A stretch of DNA of 64,000 bases from Kaistella montana (lineage in GTDB: Bacteria; Bacteroidota; Bacteroidia; Flavobacteriales; Weeksellaceae), in contig NZ_JANFQP010000004.1 of assembly GCF_024436175.1 (NCBI RefSeq), forward strand, positions 1 to 64,000, in the 5' to 3' direction. The translations under genes were made by a program, and so were the position numbers. Of this stretch, positions 27,127 through 36,157 are shown piece by piece. Below the pieces are notes generated by a model. The model made no database searches and was not told where the DNA came from. It worked only from the letters and a program-made list of their open reading frames with translations. Position 1 is the stretch's first letter; every line of letters begins with the position of its first letter.

Positions 27127-29019
27127 ATGAGTAAAATAATTGGAATCGATTTAGGAACAACCAACTCTTGTGTTGCTGTAATGGAGGGTAAAGACCCTGT
27201 TGTAATTCCTAATGCTGAAGGTAAAAGAACCACGCCTTCAATTGTTGCCTTCACCGAAGATGGTGAAAGAAAAGTAGGAGATCCTGCAAAAAGACAAGCA
27301 GTAACCAACCCTACCAAAACCGTATATTCGATCAAAAGATTTATCGGTACCCACTTTAAAGATGATGCTAAAGAAGTTTCTAGAGTTCCTTACCAAGTGG
27401 TAAGCGGACCAAACGATACTGTAAAAGTAAAAATCGACGACAGAGAATATACCCCACAAGAAATTTCTGCAATGATTCTTCAGAAAATGAAGAAAACTGC
27501 GGAAGATTATTTGGGACAAGAAGTAACCAGAGCGGTAATCACCGTTCCTGCATACTTTAACGATGCGCAAAGACAAGCTACTAAAGAAGCTGGTGAAATC
27601 GCTGGTTTAACGGTTGAAAGAATTATCAATGAGCCTACCGCTGCAGCTTTGGCGTATGGTTTAGATAAAAATCATAAAGACCAAAAAATTGCAGTTTACG
27701 ATTTAGGTGGTGGTACTTTCGACGTTTCTATCCTTGATCTTGGTGACGGAGTTTTTGAAGTATTATCAACCAATGGAGATACCCATCTTGGTGGTGATGA
27801 TTTTGATGATGTAATCATCAACTGGATGGCAGATGAATTTAAATCTGAAGAAGGTGTTGACTTAAAATCTGATGCAATCGCATTGCAAAGATTGAAAGAA
27901 GCTGCTGAAAAAGCAAAAATCGAGTTGTCTTCTTCAACCCAAACTGAAATCAACCTTCCATATATCACTGCAACTGCTACAGGTCCAAAACACTTGGTGA
28001 AAACTTTGACCAAAGCGAAATTCGAGCAATTGTCAGCAGATTTGGTAAGAAGATCTATGGAGCCTTGTAAAAAAGCTTTAGCTGATGCAGGTCTTACTAT
28101 TTCAGATATCGATGAGGTGATCTTGGTAGGAGGTTCTACAAGAATCCCAATTATCCAAGAAGAAGTAGAAAAATTCTTTGGTAAAAAACCTTCAAAAGGA
28201 GTAAATCCAGATGAAGTTGTAGCGATTGGTGCAGCAATCCAAGGTGGAGTTTTAACTGGTGATGTGAAAGATGTTCTTTTATTAGACGTTACTCCACTTT
28301 CTTTGGGTATCGAAACCATGGGTTCTGTTTTTACTAAACTAATTGAAGCCAACACTACAATCCCAACTAAAAAATCTGAAGTATTCTCTACCGCGTCTGA
28401 CAATCAGCCGGCTGTAAGCATCAGAGTAGGACAGGGAGAAAGACCAATGTTCAACGATAACAAAGAAATCGGACGATTTGATTTAACAGATATTCCGCCA
28501 GCTCCAAGAGGAGTTCCACAAATTGAGGTAACTTTCGATATCGACGCCAACGGAATTCTTTCAGTTTCTGCTAAAGATAAAGGAACCGGAAAAGAGCAGT
28601 CCATTAAAATTCAGGCAAGTTCAGGGCTTTCTGACGATGAAATCCAAAGAATGAAGCGTGAAGCAGAAGAAAACTCTGCAGCAGATGCTAAGAAAAAAGA
28701 AGAAGTTGAAGTATTCAATAAAGCGGACGGATTGATTTTCCAAACCGAAAAACAATTGAAAGAATTTGGCGATAAATTGTCTGCGGACAAGAAAACAGCC
28801 ATCGAAACTGCAGTTGCTGAATTGAAAACAGCTTTCGAAGCTAAAGATTTAGATTCTGTAAAAACCAAAACTGAAGCTCTAGACGCTGCTTGGATGGCTG
28901 CTTCCGAAGAAATGTACGCAGCTGGTCAGCAAGCACAGGGTGCAGATGCTGGTCAATCTCAAGGTCAAGCAAACAATGCAGATGATGTACAAGATGCAGA
29001 CTTCGAAGAAGTAAAATAA
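27127..29019 (+). CDS. dnaK: Molecular chaperone DnaK (Hsp70)
   Basis: This 630-residue ATP-driven chaperone folds and protects proteins with DnaJ and GrpE. The ATPase domain shows [35 protein letters not shown], and [14 protein letters not shown]; the linker is [16 protein letters not shown]; the lid ends in the usual [12 protein letters not shown] tail (EEVK). dnaJ and grpE are not adjacent, so this is a single-gene unit, with a strong terminator behind it. Codon use looks more biased than in neighbouring genes, as expected for a highly expressed protein. Confidence 0.98.
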   Translation: MSKIIGIDLGTTNSCVAVMEGKDPVVIPNAEGKRTTPSIVAFTEDGERKVGDPAKRQAVTNPTKTVYSIKRFIGTHFKDDAKEVSRVPYQVVSGPNDTVKVKIDDREYTPQEISAMILQKMKKTAEDYLGQEVTRAVITVPAYFNDAQRQATKEAGEIAGLTVERIINEPTAAALAYGLDKNHKDQKIAVYDLGGGTFDVSILDLGDGVFEVLSTNGDTHLGGDDFDDVIINWMADEFKSEEGVDLKSDAIALQRLKEAAEKAKIELSSSTQTEINLPYITATATGPKHLVKTLTKAKFEQLSADLVRRSMEPCKKALADAGLTISDIDEVILVGGSTRIPIIQEEVEKFFGKKPSKGVNPDEVVAIGAAIQGGVLTGDVKDVLLLDVTPLSLGIETMGSVFTKLIEANTTIPTKKSEVFSTASDNQPAVSIRVGQGERPMFNDNKEIGRFDLTDIPPAPRGVPQIEVTFDIDANGILSVSAKDKGTGKEQSIKIQASSGLSDDEIQRMKREAEENSAADAKKKEEVEVFNKADGLIFQTEKQLKEFGDKLSADKKTAIETAVAELKTAFEAKDLDSVKTKTEALDAAWMAASEEMYAAGQQAQGADAGQSQGQANNADDVQDADFEEVK

Positions 29020-29050
29020 GGATCGAATAAAACCGATTTACAATAATCAT

Positions 29051-29088
29051 AAAAACGCTGTAAACTATCAGTTTACAGCGTTTTTTTT
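29051..29088 (+). terminator. Strong terminator after dnaK
   Basis: A perfect 15-bp stem (29051-29065 with 29071-29085; core ACGCTGTAAAC) with a 5-base loop ends in a run of T. Confidence 0.9.
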
Positions 29089-29166
29089 GTTTTTTTTAAA
29101 ATTTACAGTTTTTTTTAGATCCTTAAAAATTATGGTGGATTAATCTTAATCTAAAGGTGCTGATGC

Positions 29167-30069
29167 TTAGTTTACAACATTTTTCAAGGCGTGATGAAGA
29201 TCATTGTATTTAAACATGAAACCTTTTGATTTAATTTTTTGGTTGCTGGCATTGACTCCATTTAAAATCATTTCGCTCATTTCACCCATGGTAAGTTTCA
29301 AAACCACGGCAGGAACTGCCATTGGAATGTAATTTTTATCCATCGATTTCGCTAAGGTTTTCATTAATTGTGCATTTGTGGGAACTTCGTCCGAACAAGC
29401 GTTGAAGGGACCATTCACGTTTTCATTTTCAAGAGCGAATAATAACATGCCAACCAAATCGTCCACATGGATCCACGGAAAATATTGCTTACCACTACCA
29501 ACAGGTGAAGCAAGATGAAGATTGGTTAATTTTTTTAAAGGTTCCAGAAATCCATCGTGAGCTGAAATTACAGGAGAAATTCTAAGTTTTACAATTCTTT
29601 CCGAAATTGCTTCGAAGCGGTTTGCGGAATCTTCCCACAAGCGACAAACTTCCGTAAGAAAATCTTTTTTTTGCGGCTCATCATTTTCCGTAGCAGCTTT
29701 TTCATCGTTCCAGTCACCGTAATAATTAATTCCTGAAGCCGAAATGAATGACTGTAATTTAATGTTTTTTTCTTTAACTTTTTTCTCTAAAAATAGGGCA
29801 GAATCCACGCGGGAACTGATGATTTCCTTCTTGTATGCCGCAGTCCACCGTTTAGCAATTGTTGCGCCTGCCAAGTGGATGATGCTGTGAATACCTTCCA
29901 GTGCACCTTCTTCCAAATAGTCATTTTCATAATTCCAGACAAATTCATTTTCGAAAATGTTTTGTTTTTTCCTCACGAGGCAATGTGCAGTATAACCTCG
30001 TTCTTTAAGCGCAGAATACAATTTTTTCCCTACCATTCCGGTAGCTCCCGTGATTAAAATTTTTTTCAT
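29167..30069 (-). CDS. TIGR01777 family NAD(P)-dependent epimerase/SDR protein
   Basis: The 300-residue protein is an extended short-chain dehydrogenase: MKKILITGATGMVGKKLYSAL is the nucleotide-binding GxxGxxG, HSIIHLAGATIAKRW follows, and the C-terminal DUF1731 part contains ALKNVV and the GVNASNQKIKSKGF segment. TIGR01777 members are of unknown reaction; they recur beside photolyases and in light or singlet-oxygen regulons of other bacteria. Here it is the last gene of the leftward operon that starts with the TetR-like regulator, 28 bases after the MarR gene. Confidence 0.9.
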   Translation of the reverse strand: MKKILITGATGMVGKKLYSALKERGYTAHCLVRKKQNIFENEFVWNYENDYLEEGALEGIHSIIHLAGATIAKRWTAAYKKEIISSRVDSALFLEKKVKEKNIKLQSFISASGINYYGDWNDEKAATENDEPQKKDFLTEVCRLWEDSANRFEAISERIVKLRISPVISAHDGFLEPLKKLTNLHLASPVGSGKQYFPWIHVDDLVGMLLFALENENVNGPFNACSDEVPTNAQLMKTLAKSMDKNYIPMAVPAVVLKLTMGEMSEMILNGVNASNQKIKSKGFMFKYNDLHHALKNVVN

Positions 30070-30097
30070 TTTGATTTTTTTTTAATGTTGTGGAGAT

Positions 30098-30742
30098 TTA
30101 GATCAAATTATTAATTTCAGTAATATCAGAATCTTTGTATTGGTGATAGACATTAAAGTGAAATTCGTTTAATTTTTTTAACGTTTTAAGTAAATTATTC
30201 TTTTCTTCAAAATCTAATTTTGCAGATAAAACTCTGGAAGTGATGCTTACAGATTCAACGGATTGATCAAAATACTGTTTGCCAAGTTCGGAAATTTTCA
30301 ATCGGGTTACCCGCTTATCTTTGCTGTCCGGAATTTCCTCCAGCAGGTTGTTTTTCACTAATCTTCTGATGATTTCCATTCCGGTCTGTTTTTCATGCGC
30401 GTTCTTTTCTACCAGTTGCATTTTGGTTAGCAAAGGTTCGTCCATAATTCTGTAGAGGTAGGTGAACTCTTCGTTGTATAATTCCGGAAATTCTTGTAAA
30501 CCCCTGCGAATCATTTGCTTTGTAAAACGAGACAACAGGATTACTTGCTTGGCAATTTCATTTTCTAAATCGTTGACCTTTTTGTGTTCACTCTCCGAGA
30601 TAAATCGTGGGCTTTGACTTTTGTAATGCTTGTCATTTAAAAAATTACGAAAATCCTCAATGGTGGAATCGTTTTTAGAACGTCCGGAATTTTCAAATTC
30701 TTGAACTTCTAAAAGTAAATTGATAAAAAAATTGGTATTCAT
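30098..30742 (-). CDS. MarR-type winged-helix transcriptional regulator
   Basis: The 214-residue protein has an N-terminal 70-residue extension and then a MarR-like domain: FTYLYRIMDEPLLTKMQLVEKNAHEKQTGMEIIRRLVKNNLL (HTH, each part shorter in the family consensus) and EIPDSKDKRVTRLKISELGKQYF, the wing with the conserved D-x-R-x-x-R-x-x-x-L/I-x-x-G pattern. It is nearly fused to the flavin reductase gene (2 bases between stop and start). The position inside a flavin reductase/epimerase operon suggests it senses an oxidised or aromatic ligand or stress, but no ligand can be named. Confidence 0.82.
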   Translation of the reverse strand: MNTNFFINLLLEVQEFENSGRSKNDSTIEDFRNFLNDKHYKSQSPRFISESEHKKVNDLENEIAKQVILLSRFTKQMIRRGLQEFPELYNEEFTYLYRIMDEPLLTKMQLVEKNAHEKQTGMEIIRRLVKNNLLEEIPDSKDKRVTRLKISELGKQYFDQSVESVSITSRVLSAKLDFEEKNNLLKTLKKLNEFHFNVYHQYKDSDITEINNLI

Positions 30743-30744
30743 GA

Positions 30745-31374
30745 TTAATAGATTAAAAATTGAGGTTCTGAATTTGGTTTTGCATAAGACAACTTCGCAA
30801 TTTTTTCGGGTACATAATACGTATCCAACCCGGAATTCATCAGTGTATTATCTAAGTTTACAAATCCGTCTTTCTCTAAGCGAGAAGGCTCAATAAACAC
30901 ATTTTGGATTTCGCCGACAACCAAATCCGTTTTGTTTTGTTTTATAGTGATCTTTTCCAGAAATTTCATTCCCATTTTTACCGACGCTTCTTTCACAAAA
31001 ACAAACTGATTTTCAAAAATTTCCTCCTGGAAACCGCATTCCTTAAATTCGGACTTATTTTTAGGATACCGTGCAGAGCTTTGATGTGCATTTTTTATAA
31101 AATTCTGAGTAACAAAATTAAATGTATAGTAGTTCGTTTCCAAAATATTCTCCAAGGTATGCCTTTCTACGGTGTGTGGACGGGAAATATAACCAAATAA
31201 CGAAGGTTCCGCACCCAAATGGGTGACCGAATTAATGATGGATAAATTAGATTGCCTATTTCTATCCATTGTTCCTACCAACGCAACTTGCCTAATGCCT
31301 GAAAGCGAGTTAATTAGTGTTGTTCTATATCTTTTATCTAAATTTTTTAAATCACTGCCGGAAATCTGAATCAT
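30745..31374 (-). CDS. Flavin reductase-like FMN-binding protein
   Basis: The 209-residue protein has the split-barrel flavin reductase layout: GIRQVALVGTMDRNRQSNLSIINSVTHLGAEPSLFGYISRP in the first third (FMN phosphate contact region) and HTLENILETNYYTFNFV after it. Such proteins bind FMN and reduce free flavin or act as oxidoreductases. Its start overlaps the TIGR03643 stop by 4 bases and its stop nearly touches the MarR gene, so the three are tightly coupled. The natural electron acceptor is unknown. Confidence 0.85.
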   Translation of the reverse strand: MIQISGSDLKNLDKRYRTTLINSLSGIRQVALVGTMDRNRQSNLSIINSVTHLGAEPSLFGYISRPHTVERHTLENILETNYYTFNFVTQNFIKNAHQSSARYPKNKSEFKECGFQEEIFENQFVFVKEASVKMGMKFLEKITIKQNKTDLVVGEIQNVFIEPSRLEKDGFVNLDNTLMNSGLDTYYVPEKIAKLSYAKPNSEPQFLIY

Positions 31375-31670
31375 CGTTTTGATATTTTATTAAATGAAAT
31401 GTTACGTTGTCTTGAGCACATGAATCTGCTGATTTCAGGATTTCTTTTCCTGAGGTGTTTTTGGCTGACTCCCGAATTCACCCTCTTTCTCCACATTCGA
31501 AAGGAACTGGGCTTAAGGTGCTTTCGCATCAGCTTAATCACCTCGAATTCCGAGAGCTTAAATTGATAGTCGATGGCTTTGAAAGGAGTTCTATCTTCCC
31601 AGGCCATTTCTATGATTCTGTCTATTTGTTTCTGTTCTATAAGCATAGCGTTTTTAAGAGTTATTTCCAT
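31371..31670 (-). CDS. TIGR03643 / DUF2805 family protein
   Basis: This small protein of about 99 residues carries the unmistakable family core: IDRIIEMAWEDRTPFKAI, FKLSEFEVIKLMRKHLKPSSF and RMWRKRVNSGVSQKHLRKRN, a helix-turn-helix-like arrangement. I chose the internal ATG at 31670; ATGs at 31682 and 31694 are also in frame. Its function is unknown, but in other phyla the family occurs beside photolyases and light-induced genes, as here. It follows the UbiB-like kinase gene by 87 bases and overlaps the flavin reductase by 4. Confidence 0.88.
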   Translation of the reverse strand: MEITLKNAMLIEQKQIDRIIEMAWEDRTPFKAIDYQFKLSEFEVIKLMRKHLKPSSFRMWRKRVNSGVSQKHLRKRNPEISRFMCSRQRNISFNKISKR

Positions 31671-31757
31671 ACTTTTTGCCATTTTTTGCGCCAACTAAAT
31701 GTTCTGTTGCAATCAGCGCAAAATTTCATGGGTAAGTCGGATTTCTTCTTCAGTAAG

Positions 31758-33083
31758 TTAAATGGTAACCAAAGAAATTGTTTGCCACTCATTGATCTCA
31801 ATATCTTTTGCTCTCAAATCATGCAGCATATTGTAAAGACCGAAAAATGTTCTGTTCATATAAATAAAATGTCTGGATCCACGGTTGGTATTCATGTTTC
31901 TCAGTTCATTCATTTTTGAATATTTTTGGCCCAGTTCTGCAATTTGCGCGAAAAAGATTTCGTCCGAAAAATCAAATGTCTCTTGATTAAAGGGTTTTGT
32001 AAACAAACGCAGCATTTCATGAAACAATTCACTGAAAAACAGCTTTTCTTCCTCGCTATCTTTCTCGAGCAAAATTTCTAATTCATACAATTTTTTAATA
32101 AAATATTCCTGATTATTCAGGTTTCCTTCTTTTGCCAATTCAAAATAGGGGACATAAAAATCATTGGGAATTTCTTTGATACAGCCGAAATCGATCACTT
32201 GGAGCTCGTCTTTACCTGAAATCAGGAAATTTCCCGGGTGAGGATCTGCGTGCACTTTTCTCAGGTGGTGTAGTTGGTACATATAAAAATTCCACAACGT
32301 TTGTCCAATTTTATCTCTCTGCTCTTGGCTGGGATTTGTTGAAATATATTCAGAGAAATGCAAGCCGCGCATCCAATCCATAGTAATCACTCTTTCAGAA
32401 GAAAATTCCGGATAGTATTTCGGAAATTTAAGGTTGGGTAAATGTTTACATGCTGCTGCGATTTCTTGGCTTTGTTTGATTTCTAACTCATAATCCGTTT
32501 CCTCATAAAGTTTTTCTTCTACTTCATTAAAATAAGATTCTGAACCTTCTTTCTGAATATTGAACATTCTCATCGCAATAGGTTTAACCATTTTTAAGTC
32601 TGTAGAAATACTTTCCCGTACGCCAGGATACTGGATTTTCACTGCTAACTCTTTTCCTCCCTTTTTCGCTTTATGCACTTGCCCGATACTGGCTGCATTT
32701 ACTGATTCGGCTGAAAATTCATCAAAAAGGTCTTCAGGATTTTTCCCAAAATATTTTCTGAACGATTTTTTAACCAATGCTCCGGAAAGTGGCGGAACAG
32801 AAAATTGTGATAAAGAAAACTTTTCCACATATTGCTGTGGCATAATGCTCTTCTCCATGCTTAGCATTTGTGCCACTTTTAGAGCAGAGCCTTTCAATTC
32901 TTTTAGGCTGTCATAGATATCAGCAGCATTATCTTCATGTAGAATTTGCTTGGCTTGTTCTTCGTCTTTGGTGATTTTGTTGCCGAAATATTTTATATAA
33001 TTTACGCCAACTTTGGCACCTGCTTTTAGCAAGTTTGTAGTGCGTTCTATTTTTCCAGTCGGTATTTTATTCAGCGTTTTCAT
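31758..33083 (-). CDS. ABC1/AarF (UbiB/ADCK) family atypical kinase
   Basis: The 441-residue protein has the UbiB-family order: an N-terminal helical extension, a variant KxGQ motif (K69-V-A-Q72, with Ala in place of Gly), the A-rich loop NAASIGQVHKA, then VHADPHPGNFLI and VIDFG, the catalytic and metal-binding loops. UbiB-type proteins aid quinone or isoprenoid-lipid metabolism and typically show ATPase activity. Placed between a TetR-like regulator and redox genes, opposite the carotenoid operon, it may act on an isoprenoid lipid. It follows the regulator gene by 16 bases. Confidence 0.87.
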   Translation of the reverse strand: MKTLNKIPTGKIERTTNLLKAGAKVGVNYIKYFGNKITKDEEQAKQILHEDNAADIYDSLKELKGSALKVAQMLSMEKSIMPQQYVEKFSLSQFSVPPLSGALVKKSFRKYFGKNPEDLFDEFSAESVNAASIGQVHKAKKGGKELAVKIQYPGVRESISTDLKMVKPIAMRMFNIQKEGSESYFNEVEEKLYEETDYELEIKQSQEIAAACKHLPNLKFPKYYPEFSSERVITMDWMRGLHFSEYISTNPSQEQRDKIGQTLWNFYMYQLHHLRKVHADPHPGNFLISGKDELQVIDFGCIKEIPNDFYVPYFELAKEGNLNNQEYFIKKLYELEILLEKDSEEEKLFFSELFHEMLRLFTKPFNQETFDFSDEIFFAQIAELGQKYSKMNELRNMNTNRGSRHFIYMNRTFFGLYNMLHDLRAKDIEINEWQTISLVTI

Positions 33084-33099
33084 TGTTAATGGATTTTGT

Positions 33100-33753
33100 T
33101 TATTTCCCGAATTTTTGCTGATAAAGAAACTTACCTAAATCAATAAATTTTCGAATAGGTTCGTTGTCGATCAATTCAAAACCAGTGTCAATTGTTTTCT
33201 CAATGTAGAGGTCGGTTTTCTCAAACTGAGGCGACAGGTCGTTTTTCCAAAATTCGATTATTGATACAAAATGTATCCAAAGAATCTCTTCACGAGACTT
33301 TTCGTTCCATCTTTGGAAATCTTTCGAGGTCTTTTTTAATAGTTCTAACTCCCCAAAATGCAAAGTTTCCACAAATTGCCTGTGCAAATTTTTCAGCGAT
33401 TGCATTTTGATCATCATCTGTCTTGCATTGCCTTTCAGTAATTCTAGGACGAATGAGCGATTTAATGTTAAATTTTCAATAAAAATATAATAGAGATTCA
33501 GCAACTTTTCTTTTGAAGATTGAGATGCGTATCCCTCCGCAGTGATACTTAATTCCAGCGATTTTTCAAATAAAATTTTCAAATAATCTCGCTCGATGGC
33601 TTCAAAGTTTCCATAATATTTATAAAATTCTTGCTCTGTGGTGTTTAAATCTTTAGTAAATTGGTAAATATTTTTTGGACGCTCGCCATGAATCAAAATA
33701 TAGTCAGAATAAGCTTCGATAATGCTGTCTTTTGTGATTGTTTGTGTTTTCAT
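33100..33753 (-). CDS. TetR/AcrR-type transcriptional regulator, divergent to the carotenoid operon
   Basis: The 217-residue protein starts with a short TetR-type DNA-binding domain: IIEAYSDYILIHGERPKNIYQF then TKDLNTTEQEFYKYYGNFEAIERDYL, with the FYKYYGN recognition-helix pattern. The remaining 150 residues are a helical ligand-binding or dimerisation domain with no obvious motif. It is the first gene of the leftward six-gene operon. A 24-bp perfect palindrome overlaps its own -7 box, so it very likely represses itself and may control crtI, transcribed in the opposite direction. Confidence 0.82.
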   Translation of the reverse strand: MKTQTITKDSIIEAYSDYILIHGERPKNIYQFTKDLNTTEQEFYKYYGNFEAIERDYLKILFEKSLELSITAEGYASQSSKEKLLNLYYIFIENLTLNRSFVLELLKGNARQMMIKMQSLKNLHRQFVETLHFGELELLKKTSKDFQRWNEKSREEILWIHFVSIIEFWKNDLSPQFEKTDLYIEKTIDTGFELIDNEPIRKFIDLGKFLYQQKFGK

Positions 33754-33770
33754 TTTATATGTGATTTATT

Positions 33771-33794
33771 TATTTGTAAAATATTTTACAAATA
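33771..33794. promoter_or_regulatory. 24-bp perfect palindrome, probable operator of the TetR-like regulator
   Basis: The half-site TATTTGTAAAAT (33771-33782) is repeated as its exact reverse complement at 33783-33794. It lies in the 80-base gap between the divergent tetR-like and crtI genes and overlaps the -7 box of the regulator gene (33789-33796). Length, perfect symmetry and position fit a TetR-family operator. Confidence 0.75.
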
Positions 33795-33821
33795 TAAAAA
33801 TAAAAGTATATATTTGGACAA
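33789..33821 (-). promoter_or_regulatory. Promoter of the tetR-like operon (TTG-N22-TATATTTG)
   Basis: On the minus strand TTG (33821-33819) is followed after 22 bases by TATATTTG (33796-33789). The -7 box lies within the right arm of the palindrome, so a bound regulator would block it. Confidence 0.6.
33809..33816 (+). promoter_or_regulatory. -7 box (TATATTTG) of the crt operon
   Basis: TATATTTG matches the consensus exactly and lies 17 bases before the crtI start. No TTG at normal spacing; the palindrome occupies the area where upstream contacts would be. Confidence 0.55.
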
Positions 33822-33833
33822 TTATTTTTACTC

Positions 33834-35297
33834 ATGAAAAAAGCTATAATTATTGGGTCCGGTTTTTCCTCATTGTCTGCTGCGTGCTACCTTGCAAAAT
33901 CGGGACTTCATGTAACTGTTTTAGAAAAAAATGAACAGCTGGGAGGAAGGGCTTCCATGATGGAGATTGATGAATTCAAGTTCGATATGGGACCGAGTTG
34001 GTATTGGATGCCTGATGTTTTCGAACGTTTTTTTGCAGATTTTGGAAAAAGCGTATCAGAATATTACACGATTGAAAAACTTTCTCCGGCCTACCGTGTG
34101 GTTTTTGGTAAAAATGATTTCATTGATATAGAAGATACCCCCGAAAAAATTATCCAAACCTTTGAAAGAATTGAAAAAGGTTCGGGAAAGCATCTGAAAA
34201 AATTCATGAATGAATCGCAAGAGAATTATGATATCGCTATGAAGGATTTGGTTTATCAGCCGGGGCTTTCTGTAACCGAATTGGTGTCGTGGGAAACAGC
34301 AACGCGACTAGGTCTCTTCGTGAAAAATATCAGTCAACAAATCCGAAAAAATATAAAAAATCCAAAGCTAAGAAGCATTTTGGAGTTTCCCGTCCTGTTT
34401 TTGGGCGCGAAACCAAAAGATACACCAGCTTTTTATAATTTTATGAATTATGCCGACTTTGGTTTGGGAACTTGGTATCCGAAAGGCGGTTTTAATGCCG
34501 TTGCTTTAGGGATGGTGAAGCTGGCCAAGGAATTAGGTGTGGATTTCAAGACCAATGCTGCGGTGCAGTCTATACAGACAGAAAAAGGTAAAGTAGTGAG
34601 TGTTTTTACGGAAAATGAAACCTTCGCTGCCGATGTTTTTGTGTCGGGAGCGGATTATGCCCACACTGAAAATTTACTGCAGAATAACAGAAACTACAGC
34701 GAAGAATCCTGGAAAAAGAAAACTTTTGCTCCCAGTTCGCTGCTTTATTATGTTGCTTTTGATAAGAAGGTTGAAACTTTGGAACATCATAATCTATTTT
34801 TTGACACCGATTTTGAGCAGCACGCTGAGGAAATTTACGACACAATGACCTTCCCGAAAGCGCCTTTGTTCTACGCTAATTTTTCCAGCAAAACGGACAG
34901 CTCTCTTTGTCCGGAAGGTAAAGAAATTGGATTTTTCCTTATTCCTATTGCGGTGGATTTAGAAGATTCGGAAGAGATCCATGAGCATTATTTTAATTTA
35001 ATCTTAGATAGGATTAAGGATTCAACCGGTGAAGATCTGAGGCCGAAGATTTTATTCAAAAAAAGTTTTGGAACCCAAGATTTCAAAAATCGCTATAATT
35101 CCTGTCGGGGGAACGCTTACGGTTTAGCAAATACGTTAATGCAAACTTCTGTGCTAAGACCCTCCATAAGAAATAAAAAATTAGATAATTTCTTTTATAC
35201 AGGTCAGTTAACCGTTCCTGGTCCTGGGGTACCGCCCGCATTAATTTCCGGAAAGGTAGTAAGTGAATATATTTTAAGCAAAGCAAAACTTAATTAA
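33834..35297 (+). CDS. crtI: Phytoene desaturase
   Basis: CrtI introduces four double bonds into phytoene to give lycopene, using FAD, at the inner membrane. The 487-residue protein opens with the dinucleotide-binding motif IIGSGFSSLSAACYLAKSG (G8-x-G10-x-x-S13) and LGGRASMMEIDEFKFDMGPSW, and closes with the CrtI signature QLTVPGPGVPPALISGKVV. It heads the rightward operon; crtB follows after 14 bases. The number of desaturation steps (to lycopene) is inferred from the presence of a cyclase and a hydroxylase in the same operon. Confidence 0.95.
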   Translation: MKKAIIIGSGFSSLSAACYLAKSGLHVTVLEKNEQLGGRASMMEIDEFKFDMGPSWYWMPDVFERFFADFGKSVSEYYTIEKLSPAYRVVFGKNDFIDIEDTPEKIIQTFERIEKGSGKHLKKFMNESQENYDIAMKDLVYQPGLSVTELVSWETATRLGLFVKNISQQIRKNIKNPKLRSILEFPVLFLGAKPKDTPAFYNFMNYADFGLGTWYPKGGFNAVALGMVKLAKELGVDFKTNAAVQSIQTEKGKVVSVFTENETFAADVFVSGADYAHTENLLQNNRNYSEESWKKKTFAPSSLLYYVAFDKKVETLEHHNLFFDTDFEQHAEEIYDTMTFPKAPLFYANFSSKTDSSLCPEGKEIGFFLIPIAVDLEDSEEIHEHYFNLILDRIKDSTGEDLRPKILFKKSFGTQDFKNRYNSCRGNAYGLANTLMQTSVLRPSIRNKKLDNFFYTGQLTVPGPGVPPALISGKVVSEYILSKAKLN

Positions 35298-35311
35298 TAA
35301 AGAAGATCATT

Positions 35312-36157
35312 ATGAATAATTTCCAAAAATTCAATAAAATTTCAGATTGTACTTCTCAGTTGGTAACCAAACAGTACAGCACTTCTTTTTACTGGGCTTC
35401 TTCGTTATTCAGTCGGGAGATTCGTCAGCATATTTATAATATTTACGGTTTCGTACGGTTTGCTGATGAAATAGTGGATACCTTCCATGATTATGATAAG
35501 CAGAAATTGCTTAATGAATTCGAAAGAAATTACAGAGAAACTTTGGAAGACGGAATTTCACTTAATCCTGTGATTCAGTCATTCTGCAGAACTCAAAAAG
35601 AAAATAATATTCCTCAGGATTTGGTCGATGCCTTTCTATATTCCATGAAAATGGATTTAGGCGAGATTAAAGATTTGAATGATGAATTGTATAATCTCTA
35701 CATTTATGGAAGTGCAGAAGTGGTGGGATTAATGTGTTTAAAAGTCTTTGTGAAAACGCAAGAGGACTACGAAAAAATGAAACCTTATGCACAAAGTCTT
35801 GGTGCAGCTTTTCAAAAGATCAATTTTCTTCGGGATATTTCCGCTGATTACAACGATTTGAATCGCACCTATTTCCCCAATGTGAATTTTCTGGATTTTT
35901 CAGAAAAAGAAAAAACAGAAATAGAATTAAATATTAAGAGCGATTTTGAAAAGGCGCTGATTGGAATCAAGATGCTTCCTTTATCAAGCAGAAGTGCAGT
36001 TTTTATGGCGTACAAGTATTACATCAGTCTTTTCAAGAAGATCAAAAAACAGCGCGCAGAAACCCTCATGAAAAGTAGAATCCGTGTTTCTAACGCAAGG
36101 AAAATTTATCTGATGGGAGAGATGCTTCTAACTAAGAATTTATATTTTATTCGATGA
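35312..36157 (+). CDS. crtB: Phytoene synthase
   Basis: CrtB condenses two geranylgeranyl diphosphates head-to-head into phytoene. The 281-residue enzyme carries both Asp-rich motifs: DEIVD (D52-D56) within YGFVRFADEIVDTFHDYD, and RDISAD (R174-D179) within INFLRDISADYNDLNRTYFP. A STSFYWASSLF segment near residue 23 is also family-typical. Its stop overlaps the next gene by four bases (ATGA). No GGPP synthase gene is in the window. Confidence 0.96.
   Translation: MNNFQKFNKISDCTSQLVTKQYSTSFYWASSLFSREIRQHIYNIYGFVRFADEIVDTFHDYDKQKLLNEFERNYRETLEDGISLNPVIQSFCRTQKENNIPQDLVDAFLYSMKMDLGEIKDLNDELYNLYIYGSAEVVGLMCLKVFVKTQEDYEKMKPYAQSLGAAFQKINFLRDISADYNDLNRTYFPNVNFLDFSEKEKTEIELNIKSDFEKALIGIKMLPLSSRSAVFMAYKYYISLFKKIKKQRAETLMKSRIRVSNARKIYLMGEMLLTKNLYFIR

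Noticed and set aside
27696-28403. A 235-codon open frame antisense to dnaK
   Set aside because: Long antisense frames over dnaK are a known effect of its strong codon bias. The translation is Ser/Pro/Thr-rich with no domain.
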